DNA of 64,000 bases from Chitinophaga sp. CF418 (GTDB lineage Bacteria > Bacteroidota > Bacteroidia > Chitinophagales > Chitinophagaceae). The first letter of the stretch is position 1; each line of letters opens with the position of its first letter. Positions 28,911 through 37,082 of the stretch are shown here, piece after piece. The stretch spans positions 186,001 to 250,000 of the forward strand of contig NZ_FRCN01000016.1 of the NCBI RefSeq assembly GCF_900142925.1, in the 5' to 3' direction. The notes below the pieces were generated by a model. It did no database searches and was not told the DNA's origin. It saw nothing but the letters and a program-made list of their open reading frames with translations. A program made the translations under genes and the position numbers.

Positions 28911-30635
28911 TTAAAAGCTATAATTATATCCCACGGTCGCTGTTACATTACTGACTGTGCCCCTGGGACTCCATCGTGTTTGACGCACCGCATTCATATT
29001 CAGATTATGTTTTTTCATGAACAGGTACGCTGCATTCATACGTAAATTCAGCACCTGCCCTTGTTGTTGTCCATTGCTGGTGCTGCTATTGTACGAGCTG
29101 TTAAAGCCAGCTGTCACCTTTTTATCAAATAACCGTGTGTTCACGCCAAGGGTAGGGCCCAGTGTAAGAAAGGCATCCCTGGCAATGGTATTATAGCTCA
29201 GGTTAAAAGCGCCGGTAAAGCTTATCTGCCGCGGTATCAGTAACAAGGTATATGCTGTGCTGGTGTTATAGAAACGCGATCCGTTGCCTTTCCATAACAC
29301 ATCGTTCTGGATATCTGCCGCATCCTGCACGCTCAGGTTCAGGTTGATGTTATGGCTTTTGGTCTTATTGGTCTTTAACATATAGGTAAGCGTCAACCCG
29401 GCACTCTGCGATATCTGTTTAAAGTTCAGCGTATCCATGTTCTCATATGGATTCGTCTGGTTAATATAATCAAACTGTGGTTTTATATGCGTGAAGGTCT
29501 GGAAGTTGGAATACGTAAAGTTTGCGTTCCACTTTTCATTCGGCATGTAACTCGCGTTTACTGCGCTAACCATGCGGAAGGTGGCGCCTGCCTTGGTATT
29601 GTTTAGGTCGTCGCGCTGGTAACCCACGTTAGCGGATATGGTGGCCTTATCATGCAGTAGTGGTTGCGACAGGTTCACGGTGATGTTCTCCAGGTCATTG
29701 TTCATATAATAAGTGCCTAGTGTCTGATAGCCGGGGTCTATACGCTCGTAGCCTACGCCTATCACGCTCTTATGGAATGCGTAGTTCATCCCCGCTCTGA
29801 TAGCTTTAAAGAATTGCGTATTCTTGATATCATACATAAATACGCTTTCCAGCAGATTGCCACGGCCTGATTTGGTGGGGTGGTAGTCCCGTTTATCCAG
29901 TTTCATGGCGCTGTTGGCGTATTCCACGGTAAGCTCCAGCCCTTTGGCGGGGCGTAACATACCGGTAACGCTCACAGCAAGGTTTGCTTTGGGGTAGATG
30001 TGCAGGGTGTCCGGGATATACTGCATAGGATCTTTGAAATCCTGGGCCCGTATGAAGTTAAGGGACAACGCATAGTTTTGCTGCTGCAGGGCAAGTTTAG
30101 CGCCATAACCCATACGCCGGTATGTAGGTAATATGCTTCGGTTCGTGCTGTCATAATCTACCGCACGCAGCAGCCGCCCGTACATTACGCTGATGCTCCA
30201 GGTCTGTTCAGGTGCTATGTCCAGTCCTACGCCCGTAAATTGGTGACCGTTTAAGGTGTAGGGAGAGAACGACATGGCAACATCCCCAATATGAGCGGTC
30301 ACCCCTTTATAACTGGGATGCAGGCTCAGACGGTTAGGCATGGTAGGGTAGGAGTAACCTGCACCGGCATTGGTCAGATTAAACGAAAAGGGTAGGTTGA
30401 TCCGCCCTAGTATATTGGTATTTATGCTGCCGTTAAGGAACCAGCTGAATGGTTGCCTGCCACCACCGCTGCCGCTGTTGAATACAGTGCTGGCATTTAG
30501 TCCGCCGTTCACTTTAAGCGGTTTACCCTTGCCAAACAAATCCCGGATATGTTCCAGGTCTACCTGCTGCGCGGATGATAGTAGCGGCAGCAGTAAAGCA
30601 GCAGTACACAGGTATAGGATGCGGGATCTATTCAT
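28911..30635 (-). CDS. Outer-membrane beta-barrel protein
   Basis: The 574-residue product has a signal peptide (CTAALLLPLLSSAQ). Its body is made of alternating amphipathic strands throughout (YALSLNFIRAQDF, LELTVEYANSAMKLD, MNYAFHKSVIGVGYER), and it ends in a barrel signal TATVGYNYSF with a terminal Phe. No plug, TonB box or OmpA domain is visible. It is the last gene of the large leftward cluster and overlaps the PKD lipoprotein gene by 8 bp. It may be the outer-membrane anchor or channel for the secreted proteins upstream; that role is inference. Confidence 0.8.
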   Translation of the reverse strand: MNRSRILYLCTAALLLPLLSSAQQVDLEHIRDLFGKGKPLKVNGGLNASTVFNSGSGGGRQPFSWFLNGSINTNILGRINLPFSFNLTNAGAGYSYPTMPNRLSLHPSYKGVTAHIGDVAMSFSPYTLNGHQFTGVGLDIAPEQTWSISVMYGRLLRAVDYDSTNRSILPTYRRMGYGAKLALQQQNYALSLNFIRAQDFKDPMQYIPDTLHIYPKANLAVSVTGMLRPAKGLELTVEYANSAMKLDKRDYHPTKSGRGNLLESVFMYDIKNTQFFKAIRAGMNYAFHKSVIGVGYERIDPGYQTLGTYYMNNDLENITVNLSQPLLHDKATISANVGYQRDDLNNTKAGATFRMVSAVNASYMPNEKWNANFTYSNFQTFTHIKPQFDYINQTNPYENMDTLNFKQISQSAGLTLTYMLKTNKTKSHNINLNLSVQDAADIQNDVLWKGNGSRFYNTSTAYTLLLIPRQISFTGAFNLSYNTIARDAFLTLGPTLGVNTRLFDKKVTAGFNSSYNSSTSNGQQQGQVLNLRMNAAYLFMKKHNLNMNAVRQTRWSPRGTVSNVTATVGYNYSF

Positions 30636-31974
30636 ATTTCTGGACTTTAATATCCGCCATTATATAGGCTGTGCTGCCTTCCAGCACATAGTCCTTTATC
30701 TTAATGGCGCCTTTACGGCCGTCTGCCGTCTGGAATAATATAATACGGGGTAATACTGTCTGGTCAAATTGCAGGCCGCCGCTGGCGCCGTTGGGCATCT
30801 GGATAGCTTGCAGGGGAGCATCGTTCTGCATGTTGTCAAAATCGCTTTCGCTGAACGATACGCCACAATAGCATTGTTCCTGCTTATTGATAAACCGCGT
30901 CACCGTAGCGCCAGGTATGGCGGGGAAGGTATAGCTGGCAGCAGAATCCGGCGATACAAATTTGTTGTAGGTGAAGCTGCGGCTCAGCCCAAAGAATACC
31001 AGGTCTATCTCTTTCCCTTCTTTTGTCAGATCATCGTTCTTACGATATACCTTCCGCAAGCGGGTAGAATAAAAACAGCCAATATCTGCGTGCGCAGTGC
31101 TGATACCCAGTTTAACGTCCGTGATTGTACGCAGGTGTGAATTAGGTCTTACCGTGATGGTCTTATTTACCGTTTGTGATCCTTTCCCATTGGTATTCGT
31201 CAGTGTAACAGTATAGGTGCCCGGATTGGCAAAGTATACGGTATTGTCGGATGATGTATCGCTGGTCAACACACCGCCGGTAGTTTGCCACTGCTGTGTC
31301 AGATAACTTACACTTTTACCGTTCAGTACCGCTGTCAATGGTGCTTCATAGTCATCGTCAAAAGGCCCGGGGTTTAAGGTAAAATCCGTAAGCAAAGGTT
31401 GTTTTACGGTGATGGTTTTGCTGGCCGTGAATGTCTGTCCGCCATTGCTTACCTGTAACGTAATAGTATGCGGCCCGGGTTTGGTAAAAGTAACCATTGG
31501 TGGTACAGCTGTATTGGCGCTGGCCGGTTCACCGTCCTGGAAGGTCCAGTTATAACTACTGGCCCCTGTGGTATTGTTAGTGAGCTTTACCTGTACGGGT
31601 GAATAATCATTCACCTGTACTTCCGCGTCAAAGGACACCTGTACGGCACTGTCAAGCTCCAGGGTGATGGTCTTACTATTCCGGGTGTCCGCATTCCAGG
31701 CCTCCAGCGTGATCTTATGCGGGCCGGCTTGGGCAAAGCTGACGGTGCCAGGATTCTCGTAGTCAGAAGTGGCAGGCTCGCCGCCTTCAAAGGTCCATTT
31801 AAAACTCGTGGCGCCTGTGCTGCGGTTGGCGATGTTCACAGATATTGGAACGGTGTGCGAACTGTCGGCCAGCACGTAGGCAAAATCTACTGTAAGCGGC
31901 CGGTTGACTTCTTTGTAGCAAGCGGCCAGCAACAGTAAAGCAAATAGGATATAGGGAATAGGTTTGGTCATCAT
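30628..31974 (-). CDS. PKD-domain lipoprotein
   Basis: The 448-residue protein has a lipobox (LLLLAAC, Cys19) and three PKD-type Ig-like domains with the family core (SFKWTFEGGEPATSDYENPG, SYNWTFQDGEPASANTAVPP, then a more divergent third near LTDFTLNPG). A C-terminal ~150-residue region follows (KLGISTAHADIGCFYSTRLR) that I do not recognise. It is 28 bp downstream of the deaminase-tipped gene and overlaps the beta-barrel gene, so the three are probably translated from one mRNA. A surface adhesive or partner-binding role is inferred. Confidence 0.85.
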   Translation of the reverse strand: MMTKPIPYILFALLLLAACYKEVNRPLTVDFAYVLADSSHTVPISVNIANRSTGATSFKWTFEGGEPATSDYENPGTVSFAQAGPHKITLEAWNADTRNSKTITLELDSAVQVSFDAEVQVNDYSPVQVKLTNNTTGASSYNWTFQDGEPASANTAVPPMVTFTKPGPHTITLQVSNGGQTFTASKTITVKQPLLTDFTLNPGPFDDDYEAPLTAVLNGKSVSYLTQQWQTTGGVLTSDTSSDNTVYFANPGTYTVTLTNTNGKGSQTVNKTITVRPNSHLRTITDVKLGISTAHADIGCFYSTRLRKVYRKNDDLTKEGKEIDLVFFGLSRSFTYNKFVSPDSAASYTFPAIPGATVTRFINKQEQCYCGVSFSESDFDNMQNDAPLQAIQMPNGASGGLQFDQTVLPRIILFQTADGRKGAIKIKDYVLEGSTAYIMADIKVQKYE

Positions 31975-32002
31975 GCCGTTATAAAATCAAAATAAACCAT
32001 GC

Positions 32003-34780
32003 TTAGGGATGAAGTTTCATAGCTGTAATGATATGCAACTTAACATTCGGGAACATCTCCCGGAATTGCGCCATTACATAGGTACAGGAGCGACAAGGGA
32101 TAAGATCCGTGTATATTGTTATTTCACCGGCAACATTATTATTTCCTTTAACCGCTTTCTCGTGGTCGGCAAAATACTCCAGGGCAACCAGATCCGTATC
32201 AAAACGTCTTAAGTCTATCTTATACTTAAACTTTCTTTCACCTGAAGCCAATTTATCATAAATTGATTCCGGAATAAACTTGTCACTCCTGGTCATTCGA
32301 TCGTTGTATTGCTGCTTGTCTTCCGCAATAAGGAATTCCTTCCAGGAGTAGATGACACGCGCCATATTTCTTTCGCTGCTTATATTATAGCCATCCTTAG
32401 ATTGCCAGTTGCTAACCTGGGCGGCCCATTTATCGTCCGCCAGGTCAACAGTTGTCATTGGATCATTAATGTAGAATTGCCGGAATGCCTGGAAGTTCTG
32501 TGCATCTTTGACAGGCAAAAACATGTTGTCAATAGCTATCTGTCTGGCGTCATTGGCTGATTTGGAAATGATCCCATCATTTAATAAAGCCTGAGCAAAA
32601 TCACTTAAGGGCCCATTGATGCTCGCGAAATTCGCATCCGTATAAATATTGGCTTTAGTCAGGCATTTCTGCCAGAATAAAATAACATCACAAATCTTTC
32701 TTACAGACGAAATGCTGATTGTATCAGCACTTAACGCCTTTGCAAGCGAGAAATGTTTGCCGAGGCCGCCAAGCAAGTCAATGAATTCCTGGCCATACTC
32801 CATTTTGAGAATTTCTTCTTTAATATCGGGAGCTTCGGTAACAGTGGTTGCTATCGTCTGAAAGGTGCCCAGGTTCTTAGACCACTTTTGTATCTTTTCT
32901 CTTAGCGATTTTGTTTTGTTCAAATTAAATGAGATGCCATCCCTGAAGACGTTGATTACGTTGAAAGCTGTTGTGAGCCCATCCACGGCACTTTTGGTTT
33001 TGATCTTGTCAATATTCCAGTAAAGCAACAATGCCGGAACAATGATCTTCTCCCCCTTATAAGTCGCTTTCTTGCCATTAACAACAAATTCAAACGGGAC
33101 ATCGACATCAGGAATAATACCTATAAATTCAAAAGGCTTTTTAGTTCTGTCGATGGACCGATAGCTGTTCCCGGAAGCTGACATATCCACAATTCTGCAA
33201 TAGGCCTGGGTGCTGCCCCGGAACTTGAACTCAATGTTGTTTTTGGCCGTGTAGTCAGCCGTTACATTCTTGGCGTTGCCATTGTATTCAGCCTCCGGAT
33301 CATAAAGTATCCAGTCGCAGGGGAATGTGGCATTATCCCTGAAAGCAATGATCCTGTCCTGATAAACATCATAAGCATATTGACAAAGCAGCTCCACAAC
33401 CGCGGTATAATTGAGCTTGCCACCTAATTTAGGCAGGCTTGCACTTTTATTTACTACAGTCTTAACGATATCAGCCACGTCCTCAGGCCCTGCATCTTGG
33501 ATCTTGCTGTTAATGATCCTGGGCAGCACACCATTATCCGCACTCAGGAACTCAAGTAACCCTGCTTTGTCTTCTTTGGGAACACTGCTTATCAGGTCTA
33601 CGATCATGTTCTCGCAATAATTGCCGAGACTAAGGATCTTGTCGCCATCCCCGCAAAGGGTGGATTTGCTCAGCTGCTCCAGCAAACATGTCCGGGTTGC
33701 GAGGGGAAGATATTCCAGCGATGCAGCGGCGCTCATCGACGAGTTGGGTAGCCCATGCGCATATAGATCCTGCAGTTGTTTGAGCAGTTTCTTGTCCTGA
33801 TCACATGGAAGATCAGACGGTTTAAATCCATCCTTAAGAGAAAAAAATGTGAACGCATTCCTGACCATTTGGGTGAAGTAATCCACCCGCGTGGTAATGT
33901 CGCCTGTAGTCCTGCTAGGTGCAGCAACTGTCTGATGGTCCGTGTTATATTTCAACAGTTCTTCAATCAGGCCGGGCGCTATGGAAGAGCTGTAAAAACA
34001 TCCGTTAATGACAAAGGTGCGTGGCTGCGTACGCGTCTTTACTACCGATATCTGGTCTCCCATTCCCATGGTACCCTGACGGACTATAGTTTCACTGTGC
34101 GGGTACTTATAGAAGTTAAATAAGAAGAAGACTATATACTTTTCCTTTTCTATGATGGTGGTTAACTGTTTATTCTCACCATCCTGCTTCACTTTTTTCA
34201 AAACGGCATTCAGGATTGTTTTCTCCTTTTTTGCAAGGTCCACCCCTGCTGTCTTGTCATCGTTTACCACTTCAGTATATGAGGTAGGCGCCATCGAGGC
34301 CCAGTCATATTGCGGCTCCTTCCCGTCAATATATTCATAATTGTAAATACCAGAAATAACAAAGTATAGTTTGTAATCTTTATAGGCTGTTTGATCCAGA
34401 TAGTTTTTTCTGAGCTGACCTATCCATTTGTTCAATGTTAGCTTTTCACTAACACCATCCTTGTCAATCGTATAATCAATCAGAGTCCCATAAACATCCC
34501 TCCAGAAATCCCGGTCAACCCAAAATTTCCTGGCAAATGAGCTGGTGAAGTGCTTAAAGAAATAAACCGGATCATCGTCCGTTACTATATAGTTTGCTTC
34601 TTCAGCCCGGCCTTCGCTGATAAGACGTTGGTTTTCCTGTATACGCGTCAGCAGGCGTTGCTGTATGGCAGCTGCCTGTTTATCGATCAGGCTATCTTCC
34701 GCAGAATTTGCCCTTGCCATATGCACTATGCCTGAAAGCACAATAAAAAGAAGCGTTAGTTTAAGATATGCCAGTTTCAT
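32003..34780 (-). CDS. Secreted 925-aa protein with C-terminal toxin-like nucleic-acid deaminase domain
   Basis: A signal peptide (LTLLFIVLSGIVHMARA) is followed by ~800 residues that I do not recognise, mixed alpha/beta with lysine-rich stretches. The last ~75 residues read FDTDLVALEYFADHE, then AGEITIYTDLIPCRSCTYVM, then AQFREMFPNVKLHII. This matches the deaminase fold of polymorphic-toxin effectors (BURPS668_1122/SCP1.201-like): a zinc-binding PCxxC (Cys896, Cys899), a hydrophobic strand before it and the FPN strand after it. The usual [HCD]xE motif appears as DTD (861-863), so catalysis may be altered or lost. The ATG overlaps the TANFOR gene stop as TAATG, indicating translational coupling. 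No obvious immunity gene is adjacent. Confidence 0.75.
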   Translation of the reverse strand: MKLAYLKLTLLFIVLSGIVHMARANSAEDSLIDKQAAAIQQRLLTRIQENQRLISEGRAEEANYIVTDDDPVYFFKHFTSSFARKFWVDRDFWRDVYGTLIDYTIDKDGVSEKLTLNKWIGQLRKNYLDQTAYKDYKLYFVISGIYNYEYIDGKEPQYDWASMAPTSYTEVVNDDKTAGVDLAKKEKTILNAVLKKVKQDGENKQLTTIIEKEKYIVFFLFNFYKYPHSETIVRQGTMGMGDQISVVKTRTQPRTFVINGCFYSSSIAPGLIEELLKYNTDHQTVAAPSRTTGDITTRVDYFTQMVRNAFTFFSLKDGFKPSDLPCDQDKKLLKQLQDLYAHGLPNSSMSAAASLEYLPLATRTCLLEQLSKSTLCGDGDKILSLGNYCENMIVDLISSVPKEDKAGLLEFLSADNGVLPRIINSKIQDAGPEDVADIVKTVVNKSASLPKLGGKLNYTAVVELLCQYAYDVYQDRIIAFRDNATFPCDWILYDPEAEYNGNAKNVTADYTAKNNIEFKFRGSTQAYCRIVDMSASGNSYRSIDRTKKPFEFIGIIPDVDVPFEFVVNGKKATYKGEKIIVPALLLYWNIDKIKTKSAVDGLTTAFNVINVFRDGISFNLNKTKSLREKIQKWSKNLGTFQTIATTVTEAPDIKEEILKMEYGQEFIDLLGGLGKHFSLAKALSADTISISSVRKICDVILFWQKCLTKANIYTDANFASINGPLSDFAQALLNDGIISKSANDARQIAIDNMFLPVKDAQNFQAFRQFYINDPMTTVDLADDKWAAQVSNWQSKDGYNISSERNMARVIYSWKEFLIAEDKQQYNDRMTRSDKFIPESIYDKLASGERKFKYKIDLRRFDTDLVALEYFADHEKAVKGNNNVAGEITIYTDLIPCRSCTYVMAQFREMFPNVKLHIITAMKLHP

Positions 34781-37071
34781 TATTTCGTAAGTTGATCTGA
34801 ATTTAGAATGATGATGAGCTGGTCCAGGATAGACTGTTTTACTACCTTGATCAGTTCTTTGTCCGTTTTACCCTGCATTTTATCTGTCATCAATGCCTTC
34901 AGCATACTGGTGCCTTTCAGCGCCTTATCCTGCGACAGGAACTGCGCAATAGCGGCAGGTGTATCATAAAACTTCTGGATGGCACTAACGAGCCTATAGG
35001 CTTTTACATTGGCGCTGGTAAGATGGAATTGTTCCACCACTTCGTCAAACTGTTTCATTTCATCGCTGATCTCTGCGTCTGACAAGGTAACTTGCTGTAT
35101 ATCGCCTATTGCGAAGCCAATGCTGGCATCCGTTGTTTCCTCCAGCCCTTGTTTGTCATACACAGCCTGCCTCATAGCCGCTTGCTGAGTAGATAGGTCA
35201 GCAGATTTATCCCAACCCTTCGCATCTTCTTTCAACTCCTTGATCGCTTTCACAATAATGCCCGCTACGTCATTCACCAACTTCTCCTTCTCCTTATTCA
35301 CCGCTTTTACTTCCTCCTTCGCATCGTCAAATTTCTTCTCGGCATCTTTCACCTTTTGTTCCGCCGCTGCTTTCTCTTCCGGTGTCTTCGCATCAGCCAG
35401 TTCTTTCTTCGCTGCATCATACTCATCTTTTGCGTTTACCAGGTTATCTGCCGCCTGGTTCATACGTGTCTTCAGCTCTTCCGGCAACTCCTCTTCCGCC
35501 GCTTTTTTGATGGCTTCTGCCATCTCTTTTACTTTTACGTAATCTGCATCCAGCGTCAAATGAATCAGGTCATTGATCACACTAGCCAGACTGCCAATCG
35601 CCTGCACCACCGAATCCACACTCGTTCCCTGCAGTTTTGTTGAATCAAACGTCGTCACCAGCATACCCTTCATCAGCTGCCGGTTCGTATTCACCTGTAT
35701 ATTGTCAAACTTCACCTTCACGCGGTTATACCCCAGGAATGGGATCGTGATATAACCGGTACCGCTATAAGAGCCGCCGTTATTTTTTAAGGTCATGAAC
35801 CGCACAGGGAAGTCGCCCGCCATGATCTGATCATCCGGTTGCAGCGTTTTTAAGGCAGTGTCATTGGCAAGTTTAATATCTGATAAGAGCCCGCAGGAGC
35901 CGCTATCCACAGCATCCTTCGCCGGCATCTCAAAGGAGTGTAACTCTCCCAGTGTTTTACTTCCCAGGCTACAGGAGCCACCTACGCGGTACTCATATTT
36001 ATGTCCGGGTACGGCGTCACGGATCACTGCCTGCGGATCGCTGCTCTTTACGTTAAACCATGTTGCCTTGTCATTATCCTGCTCCCGGTATTCTACCAGG
36101 TATTCAAACATCTTCGGCTGAGGTAACCAGGTAACGGTGGCTTCACCATTGGCTACGGTGGCAGCTACCTGTTGCGGCGGCTGACAATCGTCCTGCAGAT
36201 TGAAGTAGTAGATCTCGCTATAGCCATGATTGGTGAATATGTCAAATTCATCAACGCCCTGTTTGGCTATGGCGCGTATCCGCCAGCCATAGCGTTTGCC
36301 AGGTAGTAGTGGCGGCTCTGCAGGGCCGTATAATAAAGTGGTAGCGCTGGTGTAGGTCTGGTATAACGGTGGCATGGTGCCAAAAGCGGCTTCCGGCAAA
36401 ATGGTCGTATCCCATAATTCTACCAGCGTAAACTCGTATTCCGTCAGGAAAGCCGCATTAGGACTGCCCATATGCCGGGGCGTCCAGTTAAACACAATGT
36501 TCAGGGGCTCACGGAAGGCCACGGCTTCTCCTTTACGCGGCAGGTTCAGCAAAGGTGGTTCGCTGGTGCTGATCCATGCGGGAGGGGAGCAGCTCAGTTT
36601 ATCATTGCTGACCAGCCGTCCGCTGTTGGCATCTAAAACATCTACGCAAAACGTGTAAAACCCATCCGGTAACTTGCCAGTCTGTTGCAGCTGCGAAGGC
36701 GGGATGCCGGATATCTCCATGTTATCCAGGTTAAAATAAGGCGCCAGGTCGTTCAGCGACAATTGTACTGGTATCCCGGCGTCCAGCCGTACCAAAGGGT
36801 AGGAACCATAATCACGGTTACGCAAGGCTACCGTAGTACCCTTGATGTTCAACCGTAGCCGCACGTTCATCGTTGCCTCCTGCAAATCGGTGTTCAGCAG
36901 GGTGATGATCATCCTCGCCTGCGAGCCGTTATACAGGTTGCTGATTTGTGCGGGTACCGGCTGCAGGGTCTGTACCTGCACTTTCACCGGGTATTGTTGT
37001 GCGGCAAGAGGGCTGCATATTATGCATAATAACATGCCCACGGCTATTTGTATAATGCGTTTAGCTGTCAA
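34780..37071 (-). CDS. TANFOR-type fibronectin III protein with coiled-coil C-terminus
   Basis: The 763-residue secreted protein has a signal peptide ending at LAAQ. The N-terminal ~290 residues match the TANFOR family found in Bacteroidota: SLNDLAPYFNLDNMEISGIP, LPDGFYTFCVDVLDANSGRL, FNWTPRHMGSPNAAFLTEYE and HGYSEIYYFNL. A fibronectin type III domain follows (PQQVAATVANGEATVTWLPQ). Residues of about 520-605 are a charged E/K/A heptad helix (LKTRMNQAADNLVNAKDEYD and AAEQKVKDAEKKFDDAKEEV), a likely coiled-coil stalk. The C-terminal ~150 residues are helical. It sits 11 bp downstream of the SprB gene and is stop/start coupled to the deaminase-tipped gene. Its role is unknown. Confidence 0.8.
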   Translation of the reverse strand: MTAKRIIQIAVGMLLCIICSPLAAQQYPVKVQVQTLQPVPAQISNLYNGSQARMIITLLNTDLQEATMNVRLRLNIKGTTVALRNRDYGSYPLVRLDAGIPVQLSLNDLAPYFNLDNMEISGIPPSQLQQTGKLPDGFYTFCVDVLDANSGRLVSNDKLSCSPPAWISTSEPPLLNLPRKGEAVAFREPLNIVFNWTPRHMGSPNAAFLTEYEFTLVELWDTTILPEAAFGTMPPLYQTYTSATTLLYGPAEPPLLPGKRYGWRIRAIAKQGVDEFDIFTNHGYSEIYYFNLQDDCQPPQQVAATVANGEATVTWLPQPKMFEYLVEYREQDNDKATWFNVKSSDPQAVIRDAVPGHKYEYRVGGSCSLGSKTLGELHSFEMPAKDAVDSGSCGLLSDIKLANDTALKTLQPDDQIMAGDFPVRFMTLKNNGGSYSGTGYITIPFLGYNRVKVKFDNIQVNTNRQLMKGMLVTTFDSTKLQGTSVDSVVQAIGSLASVINDLIHLTLDADYVKVKEMAEAIKKAAEEELPEELKTRMNQAADNLVNAKDEYDAAKKELADAKTPEEKAAAEQKVKDAEKKFDDAKEEVKAVNKEKEKLVNDVAGIIVKAIKELKEDAKGWDKSADLSTQQAAMRQAVYDKQGLEETTDASIGFAIGDIQQVTLSDAEISDEMKQFDEVVEQFHLTSANVKAYRLVSAIQKFYDTPAAIAQFLSQDKALKGTSMLKALMTDKMQGKTDKELIKVVKQSILDQLIIILNSDQLTK

Positions 37072-37082
37072 CGGTAGCTTCT

